From NCBI RefSeq assembly GCF_001705235.1, contig NZ_MCGV01000001.1:1984001-2048000 (forward strand): a DNA stretch of 64,000 bases, given 5' to 3'. Positions 41,498 to 49,802 of this stretch are shown here, piece after piece (position 1 is the first letter of the stretch; every line of letters starts with the position of its first letter). A program made the translations under genes and the position numbers. Below the pieces are notes generated by a model. The model did not search any database, was not told where the DNA came from, and saw nothing but the letters and a program-made list of their open reading frames with translations. Origin of the DNA: Clostridium pasteurianum. Lineage in GTDB: Bacteria > Bacillota > Clostridia > Clostridiales > Clostridiaceae.

Positions 41498-42528
41498 AAA
41501 AGTTCCTCCATTTCAACTTTATTTAACTCCTCTATAAATTTAGCCGTTAAAATACCTGTATTTTCTATATCCTTTATGTTAACAAGCTCTACAGAAGTAT
41601 GCATATATTTTTCAGGTACAGATATTAAAAGCGATGGTACTCCACTTCTTGATATTTGTGAAGCCCAAGCATCACAACCTGTATTTCCAGGCTCTACCTC
41701 GATTTTGTAGGGAATATTAAATTTGTTTGCTGTTTCGATTACCTTTTTTCTCACTTTAGGATGTATATTCGGTCCCACACATATAACCGGTCCCCCTCCT
41801 ACCTCATTTTCACGCTCATGGTCTCCTAGTTTTCCTCCATCAAAAGTTACATCTATTGCAATACATATGTCTGGTTTAACCTTATAGGCAGCCATTTCTG
41901 CTCCTCTATGTCCTACTTCTTCCTGACATGTACATATAAAACTTACATCTGCACCATGTTCAATTTTACTTAACTCTCTAGCACATACATACATTGCAAC
42001 AATACTAGCTCTATTATCAATAGCTTTACATGCCACATTATCATTTAAGAGCTCGTAAAAATCTCTCTTTATAGTAACATAATCTCCAATATTTACAATT
42101 CCTTTTAATTTTTCAGTGCTCATCCCTGTATCTATCAAAAGATCACTTACTGGAATAGCCTCTTCTTTTTCCTTTTCACTCATAAGGTGTGGTGGTTTTA
42201 TACCTATAATTCCAAGCAAATCTTTTTTACCATGAATAATAACTTCTTGAGATATTAAAACTTTTGGATCTATACCTACACCCTTAAACTTCAAAAATCC
42301 ATTTTCAAGAAATTCACTTACCATTAGAAAAACTTCATCAGCATGTGCCATTAAAGCCACTCTACCAATTCCTTTTCCTTTCTTGGTTATATAAATGTTG
42401 TTTGATTTATCCATTTTTACATCTGCAAATTTAGAAAACTCCTCATTCACAGTATCATACAATTTATTTTCTAAGCCACTCGGTGCATCCTTTAAACATA
42501 ATTTCTTTAAAAACATTTTTGTATTCAA
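41488..42528 (-). CDS. M42-family aminopeptidase, first of three
   Basis: A 346-residue metallopeptidase with all ligands: MAHADEV, KAIDNR, QEEVGHRG, AIDVTFDGG and KYMHTSVE. The longest frame begins at GTG 42537, but TTG 42528 is preceded by AGGTG at normal distance; ATG 42516 is a third choice. This gene leads the tandem M42 operon. The AIDV motif, as against ALEG in the second paralogue, suggests different side-chain preferences, so the complex may have mixed specificity. Confidence 0.88.
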   Translation of the reverse strand: MNTKMFLKKLCLKDAPSGLENKLYDTVNEEFSKFADVKMDKSNNIYITKKGKGIGRVALMAHADEVFLMVSEFLENGFLKFKGVGIDPKVLISQEVIIHGKKDLLGIIGIKPPHLMSEKEKEEAIPVSDLLIDTGMSTEKLKGIVNIGDYVTIKRDFYELLNDNVACKAIDNRASIVAMYVCARELSKIEHGADVSFICTCQEEVGHRGAEMAAYKVKPDICIAIDVTFDGGKLGDHERENEVGGGPVICVGPNIHPKVRKKVIETANKFNIPYKIEVEPGNTGCDAWASQISRSGVPSLLISVPEKYMHTSVELVNIKDIENTGILTAKFIEELNKVEMEELLCF

Positions 42529-42626
42529 TTTTTTCACCTACCAAACTATAATTAATTTTTTAAAATATGTATAAAAATTTTTTGTTAGTCAATAATTACC
42601 AATAGATAAGGAAAGAGGTGTTCCTA

Positions 42627-43091
42627 ATGAGTAAAAACAAACTACTTTTTATATTGTTTTTAATTTGTGTATTTATTGCAGGAAGTGGGATAGTTTACTA
42701 CGATCAATCTAAACAAAAACATGAAGCTTCTGTTGCATTACAAAATAAGCAGACCCATGAAACTAGGCAAGAGCAATCATCTAGTAATTCTAATACCAAC
42801 GACACAGCTGCTATAAGCACTAGTCAGAACATGAAAAATGCAGATAATACTACGACTTCATATGAAATTGTAAAAACAGTTTCACAAGATTCTGATTATG
42901 TCTATATAAAATATAGATTAAAATCTGGCGATCATCTTTGGAGTTTAGCTGAACACTTTATGCCAACATATAAAACTAGTGGCGTTATAAATGATATTGA
43001 GCAGCATAATAGTCTACAAAATAATAATCTCTTATCAGTTGGTAATTCTATAGTAATTCCTGCTGAAAAGAAAGTTTTAACAAGCAAATAA
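42627..43091 (+). CDS. Membrane-anchored LysM-like protein
   Basis: A 154-residue protein with an N-terminal membrane anchor (residues 5-25), a polar Gln/Ser/Asn/Thr-rich linker (about 30-90) and a single C-terminal LysM-like domain (YRLKSGDHLWSLAEHF...NSLQNNNLLSVGNSIVIP). It likely binds peptidoglycan outside the cell. The frame opens at GTG 42618; ATG 42627 has GAAAGAGGTG before it. Divergent from the M42 genes. Confidence 0.8.
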   Translation: MSKNKLLFILFLICVFIAGSGIVYYDQSKQKHEASVALQNKQTHETRQEQSSSNSNTNDTAAISTSQNMKNADNTTTSYEIVKTVSQDSDYVYIKYRLKSGDHLWSLAEHFMPTYKTSGVINDIEQHNSLQNNNLLSVGNSIVIPAEKKVLTSK

Positions 43092-43118
43092 ACTAACTTA
43101 TTAACCACTACATAAATG

Positions 43119-43150
43119 TTCTGCCTACTGTTGGTAAGCAGTAGGCAGAA
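43119..43150 (+). terminator. Terminator of the LysM gene
   Basis: TTCTGCCTACTG pairs with CAGTAGGCAGAA around an eight-base loop; followed by TATTTAATAT. Confidence 0.75.
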
Positions 43151-43187
43151 TATTTAATATCAATCCCCAATTATTATATAAAATAAA

Positions 43188-43224
43188 AAACCCTAGCCGT
43201 TAACTCCCCCTATGACTAGGGTTT
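43188..43224 (-). terminator. Terminator overlapping the birA stop codon
   Basis: AAACCCTAG (43188-43196) pairs with CTAGGGTTT (43216-43224); the second half contains the birA stop TAG. The minus strand then reads TTTTTTATTTTATA. Confidence 0.85.
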
Positions 43225-44040
43225 CTTATTTTTTTGACATTCCAATAAATTATTATATAGGGGTTCTATATTATTTACTATACTGCACAAAATATCTTTT
43301 CTTAAAAATATTTTATTCCTGCTTATCCTTAGAGAAGTAGCTTTGGAGTCTAACCCTTGTGGAAATTCACCTTGATTCACATTAATACCTATACCTATAA
43401 TGATATAATTTAATAAATTTAATTCTCCATCCATTTCTGTTAGGATTCCGCATACTTTTTTTTCACCTATAAAAATATCATTAGGCTTTTTTATAAAAAT
43501 ATTGCTTTCAAGCTTTTTAAGTGATTTTCCTACAGCTTCAATTGATAAATTGGTAATTTCAGAAGCAAACTCAGGACTAATTTTGGGTCTTAATATTATG
43601 GACATCCATATTCCTTCACCTTTAGGCGAATACCAGTCCTTCCCCATACGTGCCTTCCCTAGTACCTGTTCTTCGGCAATTACAATAGTACCTTCCTCTT
43701 CTCCCTGTTCTGCCAATTTTTTCGCCTCAATATTAGTGGAACTTACAGAATCAAAATGTACAATCTTTCTTCCTATAAATTTAGTTTTAAGTCCACTCTT
43801 TACCTCTTCGTATGTAAGTATATCTGGAGACTCCATTAACCTATATCCTTTATTGGTAACAGAGGAAATTACGTAGCCCTTCTCTTTTAAGGATTTTATA
43901 TTTTTCCATATAGCTGTTCTAGTTATTCCAAGCTCATCGCTTAGCATTTGTCCTGAGACAAATTTATCACTTTTTTGTTTTAATATATCCAATATTTTAT
44001 CTTTTATACATGTCATCGCATGCACCTCCATGAATTTCAC
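43216..44040 (-). CDS. birA: BirA-type biotin repressor/ligase lacking the C-terminal domain
   Basis: N-terminal winged HTH (SGQMLSDELGITRTAIWKNIKSLKEKGY), then the biotin-protein ligase core with GKARMGKDW (family GRGRxGRxW), KKPNDIF (family KWPND) and GIGINVNQ. The protein ends at ECQKNKKP, about 50 residues short of the usual length; the SH3-like C-terminal domain is absent, and the stop lies in the terminator. The likely start is ATG 44016 (MTCIKDKI). Divergent from bioY-bioB, which it should repress. The truncation may have been compensated by a second ligase elsewhere. Confidence 0.88.
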   Translation of the reverse strand: MKFMEVHAMTCIKDKILDILKQKSDKFVSGQMLSDELGITRTAIWKNIKSLKEKGYVISSVTNKGYRLMESPDILTYEEVKSGLKTKFIGRKIVHFDSVSSTNIEAKKLAEQGEEEGTIVIAEEQVLGKARMGKDWYSPKGEGIWMSIILRPKISPEFASEITNLSIEAVGKSLKKLESNIFIKKPNDIFIGEKKVCGILTEMDGELNLLNYIIIGIGINVNQGEFPQGLDSKATSLRISRNKIFLRKDILCSIVNNIEPLYNNLLECQKNKKP

Positions 44041-44113
44041 TTGAGATACTGAGGCAAACTTACAATTTTTAAATAATAAACATCTAAATTTATTTTATCA
44101 CATTAAGAAAATA

Positions 44114-44181
44114 TTGACATAACTAAATTAAAATCTTATAATGCAATTGTTAACTATTATTTATTATTTGGTTAACAATTG
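44114..44181 (+). promoter_or_regulatory. bioYB promoter and BirA operator
   Basis: TTGACA (44114-44119), 17 bases, TATAAT (44137-44142), then the palindrome CAATTGTTAAC (44144-44154), 16 bases, GTTAACAATTG (44171-44181). This is the classic BirA box placed on the transcription start, so biotin-loaded BirA would block bioY-bioB. Confidence 0.93.
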
Positions 44182-44199
44182 TATTGTAAGGAGGAAAAT

Positions 44200-44754
44200 A
44201 TGAAAATCAGTACAAGAAATTTAATTTTAATACCACTATTTACTGCTATGACAATCATAGGAGCATTTATAAAAATTCCTATTGGCACAATACCCATAAC
44301 TCTTCAATTTTTATTTGTAGCCCTTTCAGGTGTTCTTTTGGGACCAATTTATGGTGCTATATCTCAACTTTTATATGTAGTTTTAGGTCTTATTGGTCTA
44401 CCTGTATTCACTTCTGGAGGAGGACTATCTTATATCTTTACTCCAAGCTTTGGTTACCTTATAGGCTTCATACTGGCAGCTTTCATAATTGGTAAAATAG
44501 TATATAATAAAAAGCCAAGCTTTGTAAGGATTTTATTATCCTGTATTTTAGGACTTATTATAGTTTATTTATTAGGCACAGTTTATCTATATATAATTTT
44601 AAATTACATATCAGGGAAATCAGTTACTTTCTGGCAATCAGTTAAATTAGGAGTATTGATGTTCATACCTGGTGATTTAGCAAAATGTGTTTTAACTACA
44701 TTTTTAGGTACAAAAGTACTTCCTGTTTTAAATAAAAATTTACTAACTAACTAA
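44200..44754 (+). CDS. bioY: Biotin transporter BioY
   Basis: A 184-residue substrate-binding membrane protein of the ECF transporter family with six helices. Seen are PITLQFLFVALSGVLLGP (family first region) and a conserved SYIFTPSFGYLIGF. It captures biotin for a shared ECF energising module. The longer frame from TTG 44179 includes the BirA box; ATG 44200 has AAGGAGG at correct spacing. Confidence 0.93.
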   Translation: MKISTRNLILIPLFTAMTIIGAFIKIPIGTIPITLQFLFVALSGVLLGPIYGAISQLLYVVLGLIGLPVFTSGGGLSYIFTPSFGYLIGFILAAFIIGKIVYNKKPSFVRILLSCILGLIIVYLLGTVYLYIILNYISGKSVTFWQSVKLGVLMFIPGDLAKCVLTTFLGTKVLPVLNKNLLTN

Positions 44755-44772
44755 TTTTTAGGAGATGTTTTT

Positions 44773-45759
44773 ATGAAAACTCAATGGGATAATATATTAT
44801 CTATAGGTTCAAACGTTCTCTCTGGTCAAGAAATAAATCTGGGGGAAGCTTTAACCCTTGCAAAATCTAATGGGAGTGACATATTTTTACTATGCAGTTT
44901 TGCTAATAAAATAAGAGAAAAGTTTAACGGTAATCATGTTGATTTGTGTTCAGTGATAAATGCAAAATCAGGAAATTGCAGTGAAGATTGCGCTTTTTGT
45001 TCACAATCCTGTCATCATAAAACTGATATAAAGTGTTATTCGCTCCTTAATGAGGATAAAATATTAAATATGGCGGTACAAAATGAAAAATCCGGTGCAA
45101 GACACTGTGATATCGCTACAAGTGGCCTTGGCTATAATGGAACTGAAAAAGATTTTAAAACTATTCTAAGAGCTTTTAAGAAAATGAAGGAGAACACAAA
45201 TTTAAAATTATGTGCTTGCCTTGGCGTTCTTACTGAAGATGCAATGAATAAACTAGCGGCTGTTGGCGTTGAAAGATATAACCACAATTTAGAAACCGCA
45301 AGAAGTTTTTACAGTAATATTGTTTCAACTCATGGTTATGATGAAAGAATTGACACTATAAAATATGCCAAAAAAGCAGGCATGGAAGTTTGCTCCGGTA
45401 TGATTATTGGATTAGGTGAAACTATTGAGCAAAGAATTGAACACTCATTTTTGCTAAAAGAATTGAATGTAGATGCAGTTCCTGTCAACATACTAAATCC
45501 AGTAAAAGGTACAAGACTTCAAAATGCAAAACCACTACCTCCACTAGAAATACTTAAAACTTTTGCAATAATTCGTTTTATATTACCTACTAAAATAATA
45601 CGCTATGCTGGCGGAAGAGAAAAAAATCTCAGAAGCCTTCAACCCCTTGGATTTGTTGCTGGACTAAATGGAATGCTTATAGGAAATTACTTAACTACAA
45701 CGGGGCAAAATGTTAATGATGACTTTAATATGCTTAAGGATTTAGAGCTGAACTATTAA
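44773..45759 (+). CDS. bioB: Biotin synthase
   Basis: A 328-residue radical SAM enzyme that inserts sulfur into dethiobiotin. The [4Fe-4S]-SAM motif is CSEDCAFC (Cys69, Cys73, Cys76). Further family residues are visible at CDIATSG, CACLG, YNHNLET and MIIGLGE. It follows bioY by 18 bases under the same BirA-controlled promoter. No bioA/D/F genes are nearby, so dethiobiotin must be made elsewhere or taken up. Confidence 0.95.
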   Translation: MKTQWDNILSIGSNVLSGQEINLGEALTLAKSNGSDIFLLCSFANKIREKFNGNHVDLCSVINAKSGNCSEDCAFCSQSCHHKTDIKCYSLLNEDKILNMAVQNEKSGARHCDIATSGLGYNGTEKDFKTILRAFKKMKENTNLKLCACLGVLTEDAMNKLAAVGVERYNHNLETARSFYSNIVSTHGYDERIDTIKYAKKAGMEVCSGMIIGLGETIEQRIEHSFLLKELNVDAVPVNILNPVKGTRLQNAKPLPPLEILKTFAIIRFILPTKIIRYAGGREKNLRSLQPLGFVAGLNGMLIGNYLTTTGQNVNDDFNMLKDLELNY

Positions 45760-45804
45760 TTTATAAAAATCTCTAAACTTAAAACATTTGATTTATTTCC
45801 TGAA

Positions 45805-45868
45805 ATCATAAGCAAGTATACCGATCTCAATCTACTTTTTCTGTTCACTCATTTCACTTGCTTATGAT
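45805..45868 (+). terminator. Long inverted repeat after bioB
   Basis: ATCATAAGCAAGT pairs perfectly with ACTTGCTTATGAT (13 bp) around a 38-base loop. The T run after it is weak; it may end bioB and YbjQ transcripts in both directions. Confidence 0.5.
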
Positions 45869-45936
45869 CCTTAAACAAAGTAAAAACAGTTCTTAAAATA
45901 ATTAGTCATATATCTATAACATTCTCTGTAGTAATC

Positions 45937-46260
45937 TTATTCGTCTTTTTCTATTACAACTGCAGTTCCAAATGCAAGAACTTCACTCATATTTTGGCCA
46001 ATTTCACTAGAATCAAATCGCATCATAACTACTGCATTTGCTCCCATTGCAGCCGCATTTTTAACGAGACGTTCTACTGCTTGTTTACGTGCATCTTCAA
46101 GCATAGCAGTATACTCATGAATTTCTCCACCTACAAGACTTCTTAATCCAGCAAGTATATTTCCGCCTAAGCCCCTACTTCTAACAATCAATCCAAAAGC
46201 TTGCCCTTTTACCTCTTTAACCTTATACCCTGTTATATTTTCAGTTGTTACAACTAACAT
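45937..46260 (-). CDS. YbjQ/UPF0145-family heavy-metal-binding-domain protein
   Basis: A 107-residue homologue of E. coli YbjQ. The family motif AMGANAVVMMRFDSSE and the pentamer-forming strands (TTENITGYKV, GLIVRSRGLGGNI) are clear. Function is unknown; some relatives bind metals. It is 27 bases after the HxlR regulator on the same strand and probably in its operon. Confidence 0.88.
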   Translation of the reverse strand: MLVVTTENITGYKVKEVKGQAFGLIVRSRGLGGNILAGLRSLVGGEIHEYTAMLEDARKQAVERLVKNAAAMGANAVVMMRFDSSEIGQNMSEVLAFGTAVVIEKDE

Positions 46261-46287
46261 TATTATTCATCTCCTAATAATATAAAT

Positions 46288-46614
46288 TTATTTTTTAATA
46301 TGCTTATTACCCCATTCACTCATAAGCTCAAGAATTGGTATTAATGTCATTCCCTCTTCAGTCAATGAATATTCAACTTTAGGTGGAACTTCATTATATT
46401 GTTCCCTATGAACTAAATTGCTAGTTTCAAGCTCTTTTAGCTGCACACTTAATGTCTTATGAGCAATGGGCTCTAAACTATCTCTTAATCTATTATATCT
46501 TATTACTCTAGCTTTATATATTTTCCATAATATAATCCACTTCCATTTCCCCTCAACTATAGACATTGTATATCTCATTCCACAGTTTCCATATTTATCT
46601 TCAAAGCTATCCAT
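46288..46614 (-). CDS. HxlR-family transcriptional regulator
   Basis: A 108-residue winged-helix regulator of the HxlR/YodB type. CGMRYTMSIVEGKWKWIILW provides the conserved N-terminal Cys, and the wing region ELETSNLVHREQYNEVPPKVEYSLT is typical. Redox or electrophile sensing through the Cys is likely by family. Divergent from the flavin reductase gene, which it probably controls. Confidence 0.9.
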   Translation of the reverse strand: MDSFEDKYGNCGMRYTMSIVEGKWKWIILWKIYKARVIRYNRLRDSLEPIAHKTLSVQLKELETSNLVHREQYNEVPPKVEYSLTEEGMTLIPILELMSEWGNKHIKK

Positions 46615-46641
46615 AAATCTGGCTCCTTTACTTACCTTTTA

Positions 46642-46697
46642 GTTACAATGTAACAAATAAGTGCGTACTTATTTGTTTTTTTACTATGATATATAAT
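46642..46697 (+). promoter_or_regulatory. HxlR operators over the divergent promoter
   Basis: Two palindromes lie back to back: GTTAC-AAT-GTAAC (46642-46654) and AACAAATAAGT-GCGT-ACTTATTTGTT (46652-46677). The second covers the -35 region of a promoter with TATAAT at 46692-46697 that leads into the flavin reductase gene. Confidence 0.7.
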
Positions 46698-46740
46698 CAT
46701 AGCATAAAGTAAATTAGACATACAAATGGAGGTATAATTA

Positions 46741-47391
46741 ATGAGAGTAATAGCTATTAATGGAAGCCCAAGAGAAAACAAAAATACAGCCACTCTTCTT
46801 ACTAAAGCACTTGAAGGAGCATCTTCATGTGGTACTGAAACGGAACTTATTCATCTTTATGAGCAAAATTATAAAGGCTGTATAAGCTGTTTTTCATGTA
46901 AATTAAAAAATGGCAAAAGTTATGGGAAGTGTGCTTTAAAGGATGATTTAACACCTATTCTTGAGAAAGTTTCAAATGCTGATGCAATTATTTTTGGCTC
47001 TCCAATATATTTACACTCAGTTACTGGAGCTATGAAATCTTTTTTAGAAAGACTCATATTTCAATATTTAGTTTATGATGTAAATCATCCAAGCCTTTTT
47101 CAAAGAAAAATACCAGCTGGATTCATTTATACAATGAATGTAACCAATGAGAAGTTTAAAGCTGAATATGAAGATGATCTAAAACCTATTCAAGAATATA
47201 TAGAAAAAACCTTTGGCTCTTTTGAATCCTTAGTTGTAAATGACACATACCAATTTAATGATTATTCAAAATATGTTGCCCCCTTATTTGATGAAAGAAA
47301 AAAGAGAAAAGTTAGAGAAGAACAATTCCCAAAGGATTGTCAAAATGCATTTGATATGGGAGTACGATTTGCTAAACAAACTCTTAGGTAA
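46741..47391 (+). CDS. NAD(P)H-dependent FMN reductase / flavodoxin-like oxidoreductase
   Basis: A 216-residue flavodoxin-fold protein. AINGSPRENKNTATLL is the FMN-phosphate loop, CISCFSCK is an iron-sulfur-like Cys pair seen in this branch, and GSPIYLHSVTGAMKSFLERL binds the flavin ring. It probably reduces quinones or other electrophiles. Paired with the divergent HxlR regulator. Confidence 0.9.
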   Translation: MRVIAINGSPRENKNTATLLTKALEGASSCGTETELIHLYEQNYKGCISCFSCKLKNGKSYGKCALKDDLTPILEKVSNADAIIFGSPIYLHSVTGAMKSFLERLIFQYLVYDVNHPSLFQRKIPAGFIYTMNVTNEKFKAEYEDDLKPIQEYIEKTFGSFESLVVNDTYQFNDYSKYVAPLFDERKKRKVREEQFPKDCQNAFDMGVRFAKQTLR

Positions 47392-47434
47392 TATTCATCA
47401 TCATTGACAAAATATGATTGCAACTATCATAAAA

Positions 47435-47923
47435 TTATCTATTCAAATCTAATTTCATATAGATTGAGGTATCCATTGGACTATTATTATATGATTCAAT
47501 TTCATAAAATCCAAACTTCTTATATAAATATATAGCTCCCTTTAAAAAAGGTAGTGTATCTAAAAGCATATTTTTATACCCAATTGTTTTAGCATCATCA
47601 ATAATTGTTTTAACTAGCTTATTTGCAATTTTTTGTCCTCGAAATGCGGGTTTAACATACAATCTCTTCATTTCGCAGTTTTCATCATCTACCTTCTTTA
47701 AACCAATACATCCAGCAGCTTCATTTTGCACTTTTACTATATACAATCTACCTTCTGGCATGCCATATTTATCCTCTAAGTGATCAATTTCATAATCATA
47801 ATTTTGCAGCTCCAAATACTTTGCAAAATCCTCGTCATTCTCAACTAGCATTTTTGTATATTCTAAAAATAATTTTTTAATTTCTTTTTCATTATCATAA
47901 GCAAGTTTAATTTCTATTTTCAT
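47435..47923 (-). CDS. GNAT-family N-acetyltransferase
   Basis: A 162-residue acetyltransferase with acetyl-CoA motif LYVKPAFRGQKIANKLV and the final DTLPFLKGAIYLYKKFGF. It follows the MarR-GNAT fusion by 24 bases, probably in one operon with it. Substrate unknown. Confidence 0.9.
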   Translation of the reverse strand: MKIEIKLAYDNEKEIKKLFLEYTKMLVENDEDFAKYLELQNYDYEIDHLEDKYGMPEGRLYIVKVQNEAAGCIGLKKVDDENCEMKRLYVKPAFRGQKIANKLVKTIIDDAKTIGYKNMLLDTLPFLKGAIYLYKKFGFYEIESYNNSPMDTSIYMKLDLNR

Positions 47924-47947
47924 ATTATAAGCCCCCCTAGCCTCTTA

Positions 47948-48877
47948 TTATAATTTCAATTCAAACTCAAGTTCAGTCACATTTTCTTTCCATGAATCAT
48001 TTGTCTTTTCTGATTTCTTCACAAACCCAGTCTTTGTATACATCTTAATTGCCCTACTTAAATCATCTGTTGTATCTAAATAAACACTCTTATATTTTTT
48101 TGATTTAGCAAAATCGAGAACCTTATCTAATAGTTTCTTACCAAGTCCAATTTTACGATAGTATGGATTAATCAAGAACCATCTAAGCTGTGCCCTTTCC
48201 CCATGTCCTACAATTCCAATGCAACCTATTATGTTTCCGCTATGCTCAGCACACCATAAATGGTCTTTATCTGGATTATAATTAATTAAAAACTCATAAA
48301 ATGATTCAGCTACATATGCTTCAAAAGCTGTAGAATATCCATACTCTTCTTTATATATAAGTCCATGCATATATGTAATATATCCAATATCTCCAGATCG
48401 CACATCCGTACGGATACTAATATCATCTAACTTTATATTTTTACCATTAGATAAAATAGTTTCTATTGATACCATGTTATGAACTAAGAAGTTTTTATCA
48501 ATTTCTGTTAGTGGTTTTATTATTTTCGCTATTTGTTCATCTGAACTATTATTTAAATCATCCATTCTTTCTTTTCCGTCTGATGTAAGATATAAATATT
48601 GTGCTCGACCATCTTCGGATGACTTTTCTTTCCTCAATAGTCCCATCTTATGAAACTTTTTCAATATTCTACTTAAATATCCCGCATCCATACATAAAAT
48701 ATCTACCAACATTTTAGATGTACACTTTTCTGTTTTTCCAATTTCATGCAGTACACGCACTTCTGATAATGATAAATCACTTTCTAAAATATATTGATCT
48801 AATAGTCCTAATATATTTGTATAATAACGATTAAATCCTCTAATAACACTAACTTTATTCTTAAGATTTTTATTCAT
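47948..48877 (-). CDS. MarR-GNAT fusion: regulator with acetyltransferase domain
   Basis: A 309-residue fusion: MarR winged helix (about 1-140; LSEVRVLHEIGKTEKCTSKM...LSRILKKFHKMGLLRKEKSSEDGRAQYLYLT) followed by a GNAT domain (about 160-305; RWFLINPYYRKIGLGKKLLDKVLDFAK). Such fusions are common in Firmicutes and are thought to sense and modify the same small molecule. ATG 48877 follows GGAGGA; the frame to 48898 covers that site. Confidence 0.9.
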   Translation of the reverse strand: MNKNLKNKVSVIRGFNRYYTNILGLLDQYILESDLSLSEVRVLHEIGKTEKCTSKMLVDILCMDAGYLSRILKKFHKMGLLRKEKSSEDGRAQYLYLTSDGKERMDDLNNSSDEQIAKIIKPLTEIDKNFLVHNMVSIETILSNGKNIKLDDISIRTDVRSGDIGYITYMHGLIYKEEYGYSTAFEAYVAESFYEFLINYNPDKDHLWCAEHSGNIIGCIGIVGHGERAQLRWFLINPYYRKIGLGKKLLDKVLDFAKSKKYKSVYLDTTDDLSRAIKMYTKTGFVKKSEKTNDSWKENVTELEFELKL

Positions 48878-48907
48878 ATCAAAATATCCTCCTACCATTT
48901 ATAAAAA

Positions 48908-48960
48908 ATTATAAATAATATGTTTGCCTTTGTCAACTATTTTATTTGCTTTTGTCAACT
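48908..48960 (-). promoter_or_regulatory. MarR-GNAT promoter with duplicated operator
   Basis: TTGACA (48931-48936), 17 bases, TATAAT (48908-48913) on the minus strand. TTTGCNTTTGTCAACT occurs at 48923-48938 and again at 48945-48960, exactly 22 bases (two helical turns) apart, a likely binding site for the MarR domain it precedes. Confidence 0.7.
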
Positions 48961-48997
48961 TATGTATATTTAAAAGTTACTTTTTGGTAAATACAAC

Positions 48998-49037
48998 AAG
49001 AGCCTTAATCACCACTATATTGGTAATTAAGACTCTT
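48998..49037 (-). terminator. Terminator of the GRE/aldolase operon
   Basis: AAGAGCCTTAAT... pairs with ...ATTAAGACTCTT with an interrupted stem and short T run on the minus strand. Confidence 0.6.
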
Positions 49038-49100
49038 TATTTAATCATAAAAATTAATTACTAAAGCATATCTACTTCAATTAACTGTTTTCTGCCCACT

Positions 49101-49778
49101 CTAACAGTTGCTCATTGTTTTTCCTTTACCTACTAGTCCCTCAAAGTCCCTTACAAAATCATCAACGGCTGATGTAATTGCCTGATTTTTTACTAGTCCC
49201 TCAATGACATCCGGTGCAACTGTGGCTGATCCAATACCATATTCACATAATTCCAATATCTGCTGAGAATTTTTAAAACTTGCCGCTAATACTTCTGTTT
49301 TTAATCCATTGTTCTTAAAAATGTCATGAATACTTTTAGCTACTCCGATGCCGTTATACCCCATATTGTCAATACGATTGATATAAGGTGCTGAATATGA
49401 AGCACCACATTTTGCAGCTAAAAATCCCTGCATTGGTGTATAAACAGCTGTTGCCGTAACTAAAATACCTTCTTTCGTCAGTGCCTTCATAGCTTTAAAG
49501 CCTTCAGGGACAGATGGAATTTTCACATAAGTACCCTTCCCCAATCTTTGAACAATGCAGTGAGCATCTTCTATCATTCCATCTGCATCTTTTGCTGCAA
49601 CCTGCACATGAAGTTCTGCTTTATCTCCAATAAATGAACGAATCTCTGTCAGTACATCATATGGGCTTCTCCCAACCTTAGCTAAAATAGATGGATTAGT
49701 TGTTACCCCGTCTACCGGGTAAAATTCATAAATATGTTTAATGAGGTCAATGTGAGCATCATCAATAATTAATTTCAT
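49101..49778 (-). CDS. fsa: Fructose-6-phosphate aldolase / transaldolase-like (FSA family)
   Basis: A 225-residue TalC/FSA-type class I aldolase. The Schiff-base lysine is Lys86 in TYVKIPS; PYINRIDNMG and FKNSQQILELCE complete the active site. Length is that of FSA rather than full transaldolase. ATG 49778 follows AAGGAG; a frame to 49796 is open but less likely. It is co-transcribed with the glycyl radical enzyme 24 bases upstream and probably processes its product. Confidence 0.9.
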   Translation of the reverse strand: MKLIIDDAHIDLIKHIYEFYPVDGVTTNPSILAKVGRSPYDVLTEIRSFIGDKAELHVQVAAKDADGMIEDAHCIVQRLGKGTYVKIPSVPEGFKAMKALTKEGILVTATAVYTPMQGFLAAKCGASYSAPYINRIDNMGYNGIGVAKSIHDIFKNNGLKTEVLAASFKNSQQILELCEYGIGSATVAPDVIEGLVKNQAITSAVDDFVRDFEGLVGKGKTMSNC

Positions 49779-49802
49779 ATCTTTTCTCCTTTTCACTCTT
49801 TT

